From assembly GCA_902495005.1 (NCBI GenBank), contig CABUVL010000001.1:248001-312000 (forward strand): a stretch of 64,000 bases of DNA. The letters are read 5' to 3'. This document shows, piece by piece, positions 55,022 through 63,587 of this stretch (within the stretch, counting starts at the first letter, position 1; each line of letters starts with the position of its first letter). Under the pieces are notes generated by a model, which searched no databases, was not told where the DNA came from, and was given only the letters and a program-made list of their open reading frames with translations. The translations under genes and the position numbers were made by a program. This DNA comes from an uncultured Verrucomicrobiota bacterium (GTDB lineage Bacteria > Verrucomicrobiota > Verrucomicrobiia > Opitutales > UBA9783).

Positions 55022-55047
55022 GCTTTTTTTATAAAAATATTTTACAG

Positions 55048-56223
55048 TTATTGGACGATTTTAAAAAAGATACGTTTGCCGACGCGTACGACATAATCTT
55101 CAGGGCCATTCAGCAGCGCCATGGGGTCTTTTATCTTTTCTCCGTTCACTTCAACGCCCCCCTGTGTAATGACACGCTTAAGTTCCTTTTTACTGTCACC
55201 GTAAAGTTGGGTGGCCATAATAATGTCAACGAGATGTTCCGCGCTAAGAATGTCTTTTTTGAAGCAAGGGATTTCTTTGGGAATGCCTTTATTTGAAAAG
55301 ACGGTTTCAAAATTTCTACAAACTTCGTCAATGGTTTGTTGCGGGAAAAAAGAACGCATCAAAGTTTTAGCCAAAAGCTTCTTTGCCTGCATGGGGTGTT
55401 GCAACTTAAGCTGTGCAATTGTTTCCGACGTTTCTAGGGCCAAGAGCCTAAAATATTCCCACATGAGCTCGTCGGGAATTGACATGATTTTCCCAAACAT
55501 ATTTTCTGCAGAATCGTTGAAAGCAATGTAGTTGTCGTAGCTCTTGGACATTTTACGGACGCCGTCTAAGCCCACTAAAAGTGGCATTCCGAAGACCGCC
55601 TGCTCACTTTGCCCGTACAAGTGTTGAAACTGACGACCCAGACACATGTTGAACAATTGATCCGTGCCGCCAAGTTCGACGTCTGCTTCCAGCTTGACGG
55701 AATCGTACGCCTGCAAAAGAGGGTACAAAAATTCGACGAGTGAAATGGGCGTGTTATTTTTGTAGCGTTTAGAAAAATCGTCGCGTTCCAGAATTTGAGA
55801 GACAGTTACTTGTCGTGCCAATTGCAACATATCCCCAAAGTCCATTGAACTAAACCACTCGCTGTTGTGGTGCACTTCCGTTTTTTCGGCATCCAAGATT
55901 TTGAACGCTTGACTCAAATAAGTCTTCGAATTCTCGTCGATTTGTTCGGGGCTCAGTTGTGGGCGCGTGCTTGAACGTCCGGAGGGGTCCCCGATGCGCG
56001 TGGTATAATCTCCGATAAGGAATACAATTTGGTGCCCAAGTTTTTGAAATTGAAGCAATTTGTTGAAAACCACCCAGTGACCGAAGGTTAAATCGGGTCG
56101 TGTGGGGTCAACCCCTAACTTGATGCGAAGTTTTTTGCCGCTGGCAATTTTTTCTTTAAGGCTGTCTGCGCCGATGAGATGCTCAACGTTTTGTGCAATG
56201 ATATTCCATTGAAATTCATTCAT
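55048..56223 (-). CDS. tyrS: Tyrosyl-tRNA synthetase
   Basis: From ATG 56223 the protein has 391 residues. It carries the HIGH-equivalent DLTFGHWVVFNKLLQFQKLGHQIVFLIGDYTTRIGDPSGRS, DVELGGTDQLFN, the KMSKS loop in VRKMSKSYDN and a C-terminal S4 RNA-binding domain (ITQGGVEVNGEKI). The type is TyrZ-like. The open frame runs 33 codons further upstream, but that part overlaps the MFS gene. Start overlaps the MFS stop by 3 nt (ATGA). Its tRNA is at 23949. Confidence 0.95.
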   Translation of the reverse strand: MNEFQWNIIAQNVEHLIGADSLKEKIASGKKLRIKLGVDPTRPDLTFGHWVVFNKLLQFQKLGHQIVFLIGDYTTRIGDPSGRSSTRPQLSPEQIDENSKTYLSQAFKILDAEKTEVHHNSEWFSSMDFGDMLQLARQVTVSQILERDDFSKRYKNNTPISLVEFLYPLLQAYDSVKLEADVELGGTDQLFNMCLGRQFQHLYGQSEQAVFGMPLLVGLDGVRKMSKSYDNYIAFNDSAENMFGKIMSIPDELMWEYFRLLALETSETIAQLKLQHPMQAKKLLAKTLMRSFFPQQTIDEVCRNFETVFSNKGIPKEIPCFKKDILSAEHLVDIIMATQLYGDSKKELKRVITQGGVEVNGEKIKDPMALLNGPEDYVVRVGKRIFFKIVQ

Positions 56224-57491
56224 TTTGACGCCTGATGCTTTAAATTGTGGTGCTTGCTGCGCATAAAACAGGTAATGACGGCCCCTATGATGACGACATT
56301 CAGTAAGGTCTCCAAGGCGCATTCATAATCACCCGCTTGATAAATTCTCAAGGCGTGCTCATTTAAGGTTCCTGACCAATGTTTATCTAGGGAAAGTGCA
56401 ACTAGTTTTTGCAGTAGAGATAAGCCCAACATGTTGATGGTATTGACCCAACCTACCGTAAGGCCAGAGGTTTGCGGCGTAGAAATTTGTGCAACCAGGG
56501 CGAAACACAGAATATCTCCGCAAGCCGCGATGCCTGCTAAAAATAGAATGAGTTTTAAGAATGTTGGGTGAACAATATCTGAACCGTAGATGAAAAATAT
56601 GAAGATACAAATCAGTGTGAAGTAACACGTGCGTACGCCTCGAAAAGTGTATTTACTGGCTCCAAATAGGGCGGGCAACAAGAAGCTTCCAATCATCAAG
56701 CCGGCAAAAATGATTTGATTGTAATGCACCGCTTCCAAGATGCTCAGGTGGTACTTTACACTTAAAAATGTTGGGCCCCAAAGGTCGGAGAGGGTGTTAA
56801 CAACAGAGCAGGTTCCAATTGTTAACAACGCGTACAGCAGTATCTTACGATTTGACAGAACGCTTAGTAAAGTCTGCATGAAGGAGGATGAGTCTTCTTG
56901 CGATGGATTTGATTTGCTTGTTTTGTCTTTTGAGAGGGTAAAAATAAGTGTGATCAGCAAAATAATACCTATAATGGAAAGGCGATCCACCGCTTGTTGC
57001 CAAGAGAGTCCATGCGCGACCACTTCACCTAAATAGTGACTGCCGATCATAATGGCCAGCATTCCAATGGTGCATGTGATTCCGATAAGCAAGCCACAAA
57101 TTTTGTCCGGGAAAGAATCTGAAGCTATCTTTGCCGCGCTCATGAAAGCGGGAGCTGCGCCGATGCCGATGAGGATACGCCCTAGTTGAGCGACCCATTG
57201 GATGTCGGTATGTGTGAAGAGGTGTTGGCCAATGAGGCAGAGGCTCAATGAACAAATAATTAGCCAGCGAACACTCCAGCGATCTAGGAGAAGGCCGAAT
57301 GGTATTTGCAGACAACTATAAATACAAATGCAGTAAGTGCTTAATGTAGAAAATTCGTTGGCAGAAAAGTGGAAAGTTTCTCGAATTTCATCGGTGAAAA
57401 CGCTGGGATAGACTCTTAATATGTATTGGTAGGCAAAGAATAAAGATAGTAAAGTCCAATTCCAACAAGCCTGCTTGTTTAAAGTTTTCAT
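56220..57491 (-). CDS. MFS transporter of unknown substrate
   Basis: This 423-residue protein has 12 hydrophobic segments and MFS motif-A-like GLLLDRWSVRWLIICSLSLC. The sequence FFAYQYILRVYPSVFTDEIRETFHFSANEFSTLSTYCICIYSCLQIPFG resembles MFS transporters found in intracellular Gammaproteobacteria and other host-associated bacteria. Substrate unknown. It lies upstream of tyrS, with overlapping stop and start, so the two are cotranscribed. Confidence 0.82.
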   Translation of the reverse strand: MKTLNKQACWNWTLLSLFFAYQYILRVYPSVFTDEIRETFHFSANEFSTLSTYCICIYSCLQIPFGLLLDRWSVRWLIICSLSLCLIGQHLFTHTDIQWVAQLGRILIGIGAAPAFMSAAKIASDSFPDKICGLLIGITCTIGMLAIMIGSHYLGEVVAHGLSWQQAVDRLSIIGIILLITLIFTLSKDKTSKSNPSQEDSSSFMQTLLSVLSNRKILLYALLTIGTCSVVNTLSDLWGPTFLSVKYHLSILEAVHYNQIIFAGLMIGSFLLPALFGASKYTFRGVRTCYFTLICIFIFFIYGSDIVHPTFLKLILFLAGIAACGDILCFALVAQISTPQTSGLTVGWVNTINMLGLSLLQKLVALSLDKHWSGTLNEHALRIYQAGDYECALETLLNVVIIGAVITCFMRSKHHNLKHQASK

Positions 57492-57596
57492 AAGAAGGCC
57501 ATTTCAACAGGATATGTTTTACAATTGCAATCGAAAAATAAGTTATTTTTTTAGCAATTAAGTTCTTGTTGTATGGAAATAGGAGGCGTCAATGGC

Positions 57597-58085
57597 CTAA
57601 AATTCTGAAAACTCGTCTTCCTTAATTCGATCTTGATCTAAGGAAACATTGTCGAGATCGAGGTGATTGTCGGTGGCGACGAGCAAAACGGGTTCTTTCG
57701 TTTTTAACCAAAGTTTTTGTTCTTTAAAAATTTTTGCGGGAACATTTTCACAAGTTTCTCCCACGGTTTCAACGGGAAATCGACGACCTTTTTTACTTAA
57801 GTTGAAAGCCTTTGCGACTTTTGCGACTTTGTCGCCTATAGATTGCATGGCTTCCTCTTCGGGCATTTGCAAGACCCAGCCCACTAACTCTTTGTCTTTC
57901 AAAACACCTTCGCTGTCGGCCACGAGTACGACAAATTGTTTTTTGATGGGAGCCGGCTTATCGACTTCTTCTTCCTCTTCTTGGACGGCAGATTGTAATT
58001 CTCCAATAATTTCACTAAATTTATTTTGATCCAAAGAAGCGCGTTTTAAAATGCGTTTTACTAATTCCAAGTCGATTTTAGCCAT
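57597..58085 (-). CDS. Hypothetical acidic protein
   Basis: A 162-residue protein of unknown function. The N-terminal third is helical and acidic with a Glu run (EEEEEVDKP), then KKQFVVLVADSEG, GWVLQMPEEEAM, and RRFPVETVGETCENVPAKIFKEQKLWLKTKEPVLLVATDN. There is no signal peptide or membrane segment, so it should be cytoplasmic. ATG 58085 fits, and composition is like its neighbours. I know of no characterised homologue. Confidence 0.6.
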   Translation of the reverse strand: MAKIDLELVKRILKRASLDQNKFSEIIGELQSAVQEEEEEVDKPAPIKKQFVVLVADSEGVLKDKELVGWVLQMPEEEAMQSIGDKVAKVAKAFNLSKKGRRFPVETVGETCENVPAKIFKEQKLWLKTKEPVLLVATDNHLDLDNVSLDQDRIKEDEFSEF

Positions 58086-58598
58086 AGTAAGTTAGTATTA
58101 CAAGCTTCTGACAATTTTTGTAAATGTTTTTGTGGGATATTCTTAATCTAGGCCCAAATGTGGACATTGGAGGTGAGAAGGAGCGGCATGGGCCCTGTGG
58201 ATAAATTGAAGGTTTTACTCTATTATTCATTAGAACTCTTGCGTCGTGTGAGCTTGCGTGAGATGAGTACCATGAGGGTTGATTTTACCAATCTGTACAT
58301 ATGTAGGTGCAGTTGATCGGCACTGTGTTTTTTAGTAATTTTTCTAAAAACTGTTTTTTAACTTTTATTAGATATTTTTTATATTGAGATGGTTGTTACA
58401 TCAAATGCAATTATCGGCACATCTTTTGAACGTATTAAAATTACTTGAGGGGGAACTCCCAGATGTTGCCACGTGCTTGGATGGATCAAGGGATCTCGGT
58501 ATTGTTCCCACTCTGTGTGGATGGAGCGGGCGAAATTTTGTTTTTGCGAAAAATAGCTTGAATGCTTGTGCAGCTTGGCCTATCTTAAATTGCATCCT
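58086..58598. other. Divergent spacer before thrS
   Basis: 513 bases between the hypothetical gene and thrS. Frames such as 58384-58626 do not encode a TGS domain or any recognisable motif. TGTGGATAA at 58197-58205 is a perfect DnaA-box match, with a very AT-rich stretch at about 58320-58385. No clear promoter for thrS was found, and no T-box-type leader was recognised. Confidence 0.5.
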
Positions 58599-60443
58599 AT
58601 GGAAAAAGAGCAATCAATTTGTTTGAATCAACTGCGTCATTCGGCCGCACACGTTTTAGCCGCGGCGGTCGTTAAGTTATTTCCAACGGCTAAGTATGAC
58701 ATTGGACCTGCCATTGATAATGGTTTTTATTACGATTTTGATTTAGATCATAATTTGACTGCAGAGGATTTAGAAAAGATTGAAGCGGAAATGAAACGAA
58801 TTATTGCCGCGGATGAGGTGTTCGAGCGCATTGAGGTCACGCGTGAGGAGGCGGAACGTCAGTTTAAATCGATTGAGCAGCCCTACAAATTGGCGCGTTT
58901 GGCCGATATTCCTGAAGGTGAAGTCGTTTCTATTTACCGTAATGGTAATTTCGTGGATTTGTGTCGTGGTCCTCACGTACCGCGGACTTCGTGTATTAAG
59001 GCGGTGAAGTTGTTGAATGTCGCGGGTTGTTATTATCGCGGTGATGAAAAGAATAAGCAATTGCAACGGATTTACGGAACGGCCTTTGATTCGGAGGAGG
59101 CTTTGACGGCTTACCTCACGCAATTGGAATTGGCGAAAGAGCGGGATCATCGCAAATTGGGCGTTAAACTGAATTTATTTCACATTGATGATATGGTTGG
59201 TCAAGGCCTTATCTTGTGGACGCCTAAAGGCACCATCCTCCGTCAAACCTTACAGGCGTTTTTAACGGAAGAACTCGATCGACAAGGCTATGTGCAAGTC
59301 ATGACGCCGCATATTGGCAAATTGGCTTTATTCCAAACTTCGGGGCATTATCCTTACTACAAAGAGTCTCAATTCGCGCCGATTTGGAATCGAGAGGAGT
59401 TCGATGACTTGTGCAAAGAGTCCGTTACGTGCAAGGCCTTGCAGGAGCAGCTCGAAGGCAATCCCCCCATTGAAGGTTTCTTGTTAAAGCCGATGAATTG
59501 CCCCATGCACGTACGTTTGTTCGCTTCGCAGCCGCACTCGTACCGTGATTTGCCGATACGTATGGCGGAATTCGGAACGGTTTACCGGTGGGAACAATCG
59601 GGAGAGTTGGGTGGATTGACGCGTGTGCGTGGATTTACGCAAGACGATGCGCATATTTTTTGCACGGAAGAGCAATTGGCTGATGAGTTGGCAGGTTGTT
59701 TGAAGTTGATCAACATCATCTTTAATACCTTGGGTATGAGCGATTATCGTGTACGTATTTCATTGCGCGATGAGAACTCAGATAAGTACATCGGTGACGA
59801 TCAATTGTGGGAAAAGGCGGAAGATGGCTTGCGAAAAGCGGCTAAGTTACTCTCTAAGCCAGCTACAGAGGCGAAAGGGGAGGCCGCATTTTATGGACCG
59901 AAGTTGGATTTTATCATTCGAGACGTTATTGGAAGAGAATGGCAATTAGGCACGATTCAAATTGATTATAATTTACCACAACGTTTTAAAATTTCTTACG
60001 TGGGTAAGGACAATCAGCCCCACGTTCCGATCATGATCCACCGGGCGCCATTTGGTTCAATGGAACGTTTTTGTGGCTTATTGATTGAGCATTTTGCTGG
60101 AGATTTTCCGCTGTGGTTGGCTCCTGAACAAGTCCGCATTCTTCCCATTAGCGATAAATTGATTCCTTATGCCGATGAAATCCATGCGAAATTAAAGGAA
60201 GCTCGTATTCGTTGTTCTGTGGATGATAAGGCAGATAAGTTGGGTGCAAAAATCCGCAGGGCTGAGTCTGATAAAGTGCCGTATGTTTTCGTCATTGGAG
60301 AAAAAGAGGAAAAAGAACGAACCTTATCGGTACGCTCACGTTGCCAACCCGACAACGCTGGAACTTACAGTTTGGATCACATTATGCAAGTTTTGCTGAC
60401 TGAGATCAAAGAACGTAAGTTGCCCGCCAAAATGCGAGCTTAA
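58599..60443 (+). CDS. thrS: Threonyl-tRNA synthetase lacking the TGS domain
   Basis: From ATG 58599 the protein has 614 residues. The editing domain is intact: His14, His18 (RHSAAH), Cys122 and His126 (LCRGPH). Class II motifs are clear: motif 2 RMAEFGTVYRWEQSGELGGLTRVRGFTQDDAH and motif 3 APFGSMERF. Zinc ligands are in KPMNCPMH, DDAH and MIHRAPF. The N-terminal TGS domain (about 60 residues before RHS in E. coli ThrRS) is missing. An extra segment of about 26 residues lies before KPMNCP. The C-terminal anticodon-binding domain is complete. TTG 58566 is an alternative start, with an in-frame stop just upstream (58554). Confidence 0.93.
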   Translation: MEKEQSICLNQLRHSAAHVLAAAVVKLFPTAKYDIGPAIDNGFYYDFDLDHNLTAEDLEKIEAEMKRIIAADEVFERIEVTREEAERQFKSIEQPYKLARLADIPEGEVVSIYRNGNFVDLCRGPHVPRTSCIKAVKLLNVAGCYYRGDEKNKQLQRIYGTAFDSEEALTAYLTQLELAKERDHRKLGVKLNLFHIDDMVGQGLILWTPKGTILRQTLQAFLTEELDRQGYVQVMTPHIGKLALFQTSGHYPYYKESQFAPIWNREEFDDLCKESVTCKALQEQLEGNPPIEGFLLKPMNCPMHVRLFASQPHSYRDLPIRMAEFGTVYRWEQSGELGGLTRVRGFTQDDAHIFCTEEQLADELAGCLKLINIIFNTLGMSDYRVRISLRDENSDKYIGDDQLWEKAEDGLRKAAKLLSKPATEAKGEAAFYGPKLDFIIRDVIGREWQLGTIQIDYNLPQRFKISYVGKDNQPHVPIMIHRAPFGSMERFCGLLIEHFAGDFPLWLAPEQVRILPISDKLIPYADEIHAKLKEARIRCSVDDKADKLGAKIRRAESDKVPYVFVIGEKEEKERTLSVRSRCQPDNAGTYSLDHIMQVLLTEIKERKLPAKMRA

Positions 60444-61000
60444 TGAGCATCTGTGCGTGCAAAAATTTAAGGTGAACGTCATCATTGTATGCGCTGAGGC
60501 ATGGCAATAGACTGACGCCTGCGTTAAGGGTGCGCTTTGGAGGTCAATTTTAATTGAGAGGAATTGTGCCTGAGTCCTGGGCAGCATTCCTCACCTCGAG
60601 CTCACAAAATGTTCAGGAATGTTTCTACGTGAAGCGAAGGGCGCAGTAGCTCCAACTTGAATTATCTTGACCGTGGGCTGTTAATTGCACCGAGGGCGCT
60701 GCCTGCAATGATTTTTAATACGGCCGTTAGGTTTTGTGAAATTTTCAGTAGCAGTTGTAACGCTACCGGTGAGCCCATTTAAATTTGAAGTTAGCGATTG
60801 AGCGGAACGATAGTCTCTTATGATGTTCGAAAAAAAGTCGTAAGTAAAAATAGGGCTAAATTAAAAAGTGCAAGCCTGTTAATCTAACTACCTTTTTATT
60901 TAACTTGCTGATTAAAAATATAAATTGAATATAAGTTAATCAAAACGCGCCGCCTTTTCGTTTTTTGTGAAGGTTGGCCCAACATGGGCCTTGTGGGAGG
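60444..61000. other. Spacer between convergent thrS and rnc
   Basis: 557 bases with no supportable gene. It contains the folded element at 60674-60777 and, close to the rnc stop, GGCCC-AACAT-GGGCC, which could serve as part of a terminator for rnc on the minus strand though no U-run follows at once. Confidence 0.5.
60674..60777 (+). ncRNA. Candidate folded RNA element or terminator downstream of thrS
   Basis: TGGGCT (60674-60679) pairs with AGCCCA (60772-60777) to close a three-way fold. Inside are ATTGC/GCAAT (60684-60688 with 60705-60709), followed by TTTTT at 60712-60716, and GTAGC/GCTAC (60748-60752 with 60762-60766). The first inner hairpin with its U-run could simply be the thrS terminator. 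No known RNA family was recognised. Confidence 0.25.
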
Positions 61001-61729
61001 TCATGTCGGTTTAAACGAATGGAGCAATTTGTTACATATGCGCGATTGAATTGATTGAAGTCCGCAGCGGGCTGCTGATTCCTCAGCATCTTTTTTGGAT
61101 TCGCCTTGGCCCTCGCCAATTTTTTCTTCTTTATAATACAAAACGGTCTTAAATAAGGGGCTTGGAAGCTCTGTTATACGTTGGGTTTCGTAGCGGAGTT
61201 GTGTGAAATCGCGGCCCAGTTTTTCTTGCAATTGTCCCTTGGGGTTTGTGAGATGAACTTGCAGTAACACGTAATGTTTAATATCCTCAAACCAATTGAG
61301 GATGCACGTCTTGGCCGTTTCGAAGTTACTGTCCAAACTAATGCTGCCAATGAGAGCCTCCACCGCATCTTCGAAGACAGATGGAGGTATGATTCGCATT
61401 GTCTCTGTTCGCAGAAAATGAGGCAGCTGAAGCTTATGAGCAATTTTGACGAGGCAATCGCTCCGAACGAGAATGCTGCACGCTTCTGATAAAAACCCCT
61501 CTCGGTCATTTGGAAATAGAGTAAATACTTGTTGGCTTAAACTGGCCCTTAGGATGGCATCGCCCAGAAATTCAAGTCGTTGAAAATGAAATTCAAAAGG
61601 AAACGGGCACGCCGCATCGCGGAAGAAAGACGGATGGGTTAAGGCCGATTGCAACAATACTTTATTCGTAAATTGATAGCCCAACAGGCTTTCAAATTTT
61701 TGAAAATTGGGTGCAGTTTTATGATTCAA
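61001..61729 (-). CDS. rnc: Ribonuclease III
   Basis: A 242-residue enzyme that cuts double-stranded RNA, including rRNA precursors. The signature QRLEFLGDAIL (50-60) has catalytic Glu53 and Asp57; the second acidic pair is Asp121 and Glu124 in FEDAVEALIGSISLD. A double-stranded RNA-binding domain follows (about 165-235: NPKGQLQEKLGRDFTQLRYE, GEGQGESKKDAEESAARCGLQSI). The start lies inside lptB (11-nt overlap). Confidence 0.94.
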   Translation of the reverse strand: MNHKTAPNFQKFESLLGYQFTNKVLLQSALTHPSFFRDAACPFPFEFHFQRLEFLGDAILRASLSQQVFTLFPNDREGFLSEACSILVRSDCLVKIAHKLQLPHFLRTETMRIIPPSVFEDAVEALIGSISLDSNFETAKTCILNWFEDIKHYVLLQVHLTNPKGQLQEKLGRDFTQLRYETQRITELPSPLFKTVLYYKEEKIGEGQGESKKDAEESAARCGLQSIQSRICNKLLHSFKPT

Positions 61730-62453
61730 ATTGTTCCCCTAAGTAGAATTTTCGACTTTTAGGATCATTGATCAGTTGCTCACGCGTACCCGAGCACAAA
61801 ATTTGACCATCGTACAGTAGGTAGGCGCGATCCACCACGCGCAAGGTTTCACGTACGTTGTGATCGGTAATTAAGATCCCCATTTGTTGGGATTTTAAAT
61901 TGCGGATGATTTGCTGAACTTCTTGCACGCTGATGGGGTCAACGCCACTAAATGGTTCATCCATAAGAAGAAATTGGGGTCGAGTGAGGAGGGTACGCGT
62001 AATTTCCAAACGCCGACGTTCGCCACCGCTCAATGTAAATGCCTTTTGCTTGGCAACTTTTGTTAAGTTCAAGCTGACGAGGGCCTTTTCTGTGCGTTCC
62101 ACGATCTCTTGTTTACTGAGGGGGAGCGTTTCTAGAATGGCCTTGATGTTTTCTTCGACGCTTAGTTTCCTAAAAACGGAAGCTTCTTGCGGTAAGTACC
62201 CGATACCCAGCCGTGCGCGTTTGTACATGGCCAATGAGGTGACATCCTGGTCATTTAACCAAACTTTGCCGCTTGTCGCTGCGATCAATCCGACAATCAT
62301 GTAAAAACAGGTGGTTTTCCCGGCGCCATTGGGTCCCAACAATCCAACAACCTCACCGGCGGAAACGTGCAAGTTAATGCCGCGTACAACCTCGCGACTG
62401 GCATAAGCTTTTACCAATTGTTCGGCTCTAATGGATGGCAAACTTGCATTCAT
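61719..62453 (-). CDS. lptB: LPS export ABC ATPase
   Basis: The 244-residue ATPase has Walker A GPNGAGKT (40-47), the LptB-typical YLPQEASVFRKLSVEENI (87-104), ABC signature LSGGERRR (141-148), Walker B FLLMDEP (161-167) and H-loop ITDHNVRETL. It powers LPS extraction with LptF and LptG (not in view). It overlaps lptA by 4 nt and rnc by 11 nt. Confidence 0.94.
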   Translation of the reverse strand: MNASLPSIRAEQLVKAYASREVVRGINLHVSAGEVVGLLGPNGAGKTTCFYMIVGLIAATSGKVWLNDQDVTSLAMYKRARLGIGYLPQEASVFRKLSVEENIKAILETLPLSKQEIVERTEKALVSLNLTKVAKQKAFTLSGGERRRLEITRTLLTRPQFLLMDEPFSGVDPISVQEVQQIIRNLKSQQMGILITDHNVRETLRVVDRAYLLYDGQILCSGTREQLINDPKSRKFYLGEQFES

Positions 62454-63094
62454 AGATTGAATCCTTCTTCAGACAATATTGCGGTAGAACGTTCCTCTGT
62501 TTTTTTATTTTCGACAATCACGCGTTCCGAAGATTTAAAAAATGTGATTTTTTCTCCCATAAATTTTCCTTGTTTTGAACTAAAAACTACGGGATTTTTC
62601 GTCAGCACCATTTTGCCTTCATGAGGATAGATGACCGCTTTGTTGGATTTTGCGCGTTTTATTTCACCCGTGTCGACGTCGTTGGTTTCCAACAAAACAT
62701 TACGTAAGGCGATGATTTTGTTGATTTGTCCGATGTTGGGTGCGAGTTGATCGTGAGAGGATGACGCTGGCAACGCTTGATGGGACAAATAAGACCAATA
62801 CCTGAGCTTATAACTTACAAGGTACGGAGCACAGCTTTTGTTTAAATAGGCCCATGGATTGTGAGTAACTTGTGGTACAAATGGAGCCGTATAAGCCCAT
62901 AATTCCTCACATTCTCCGTAAAAACTTTTACTTTTGATTTGGACCTGTCCCGTAAAATGGAATTCGTTGCAATTGGCCCTCTTTATCATTTCCATTTGAT
63001 CGCTGGTAATGACGGTGGAAGGGGACTTGTTGACGCCATGTAAGTGCAGCAACGGAAATAAAAATACAAAAATGCTGAAAAATTTTTTATTCAT
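62450..63094 (-). CDS. lptA: LptA/OstA-like periplasmic LPS-transport protein
   Basis: The 214-residue protein has a signal peptide (about 1-21) and the OstA-fold segments VITSDQMEMIKRANCNEFHFTGQVQIKSKSFYGECEELWAY and KAVIYPHEGKMVLTKNPVVFSSKQGKFMGEKITFF. It would form part of the periplasmic bridge for LPS. Between the two halves is an insertion of about 70 residues (PQVTHNPWAYL...PNIGQINKI) not usual in LptA. Overlaps lptB by 4 nt and lptC by 8 nt. Confidence 0.82.
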   Translation of the reverse strand: MNKKFFSIFVFLFPLLHLHGVNKSPSTVITSDQMEMIKRANCNEFHFTGQVQIKSKSFYGECEELWAYTAPFVPQVTHNPWAYLNKSCAPYLVSYKLRYWSYLSHQALPASSSHDQLAPNIGQINKIIALRNVLLETNDVDTGEIKRAKSNKAVIYPHEGKMVLTKNPVVFSSKQGKFMGEKITFFKSSERVIVENKKTEERSTAILSEEGFNL

Positions 63095-63575
63095 TGGTGC
63101 TTTCGTAGAAACTTACATGCGCATTTTTCTTTATAATTATTTTGGCCCGTACATCGTTGTAATGTTTGCCTTCCCAGGTCCAATTTTCGCCAATAACGGT
63201 GTACCCCGGATTGGTAATTGTCAATAGGTCACGTCCGTGGGCTTTGTGTTCGGTGAGGGAAACAACTGCTTTTGGACTTCGTATGTCCATGTCAACAACG
63301 GTTTCGTCCTCAATAGAAAAATACTCGATGTGCATTTTTTCTATTTTTATTTTTGTTTCTGACAAATAACGAACTTGATCGCCCAAGCATTGCCAAATTT
63401 TTTGTCCTTGCGGGTTAAACATTGGCAAACGAAACCCTTGAATAGGCGTGTTGGCCTGTAGGCGAAATAATTCGCCTGAAACAATTTGAGCCGTATTCAA
63501 TAAAATACATATACCCAATTTATTCCAGGCTTGCAATCCCATTGTTGATATAACTCGCCTGAGGGAAAGAAACAT
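63087..63575 (-). CDS. lptC: LptC-like LPS-export protein
   Basis: The 162-residue protein has an N-terminal hydrophobic stretch and the LptC-like IQGFRLPMFNPQGQKIWQCLGDQVRYLSETKIKIEKM, followed by beta-strand-rich sequence through GYTVIGENWTWEGKHYNDV. LptC docks LptA onto the LptFG transporter. It begins 12 nt after pnp. The identification is helped by the neighbouring lptA and lptB. Confidence 0.78.
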   Translation of the reverse strand: MFLSLRRVISTMGLQAWNKLGICILLNTAQIVSGELFRLQANTPIQGFRLPMFNPQGQKIWQCLGDQVRYLSETKIKIEKMHIEYFSIEDETVVDMDIRSPKAVVSLTEHKAHGRDLLTITNPGYTVIGENWTWEGKHYNDVRAKIIIKKNAHVSFYESTNE

Positions 63576-63587
63576 TACGCCTAATGT

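Noticed and set aside
58384..58626. Frame before thrS as a split-off TGS domain
   Set aside because: Its translation lacks the TGS pattern, and it is in a different frame from thrS.
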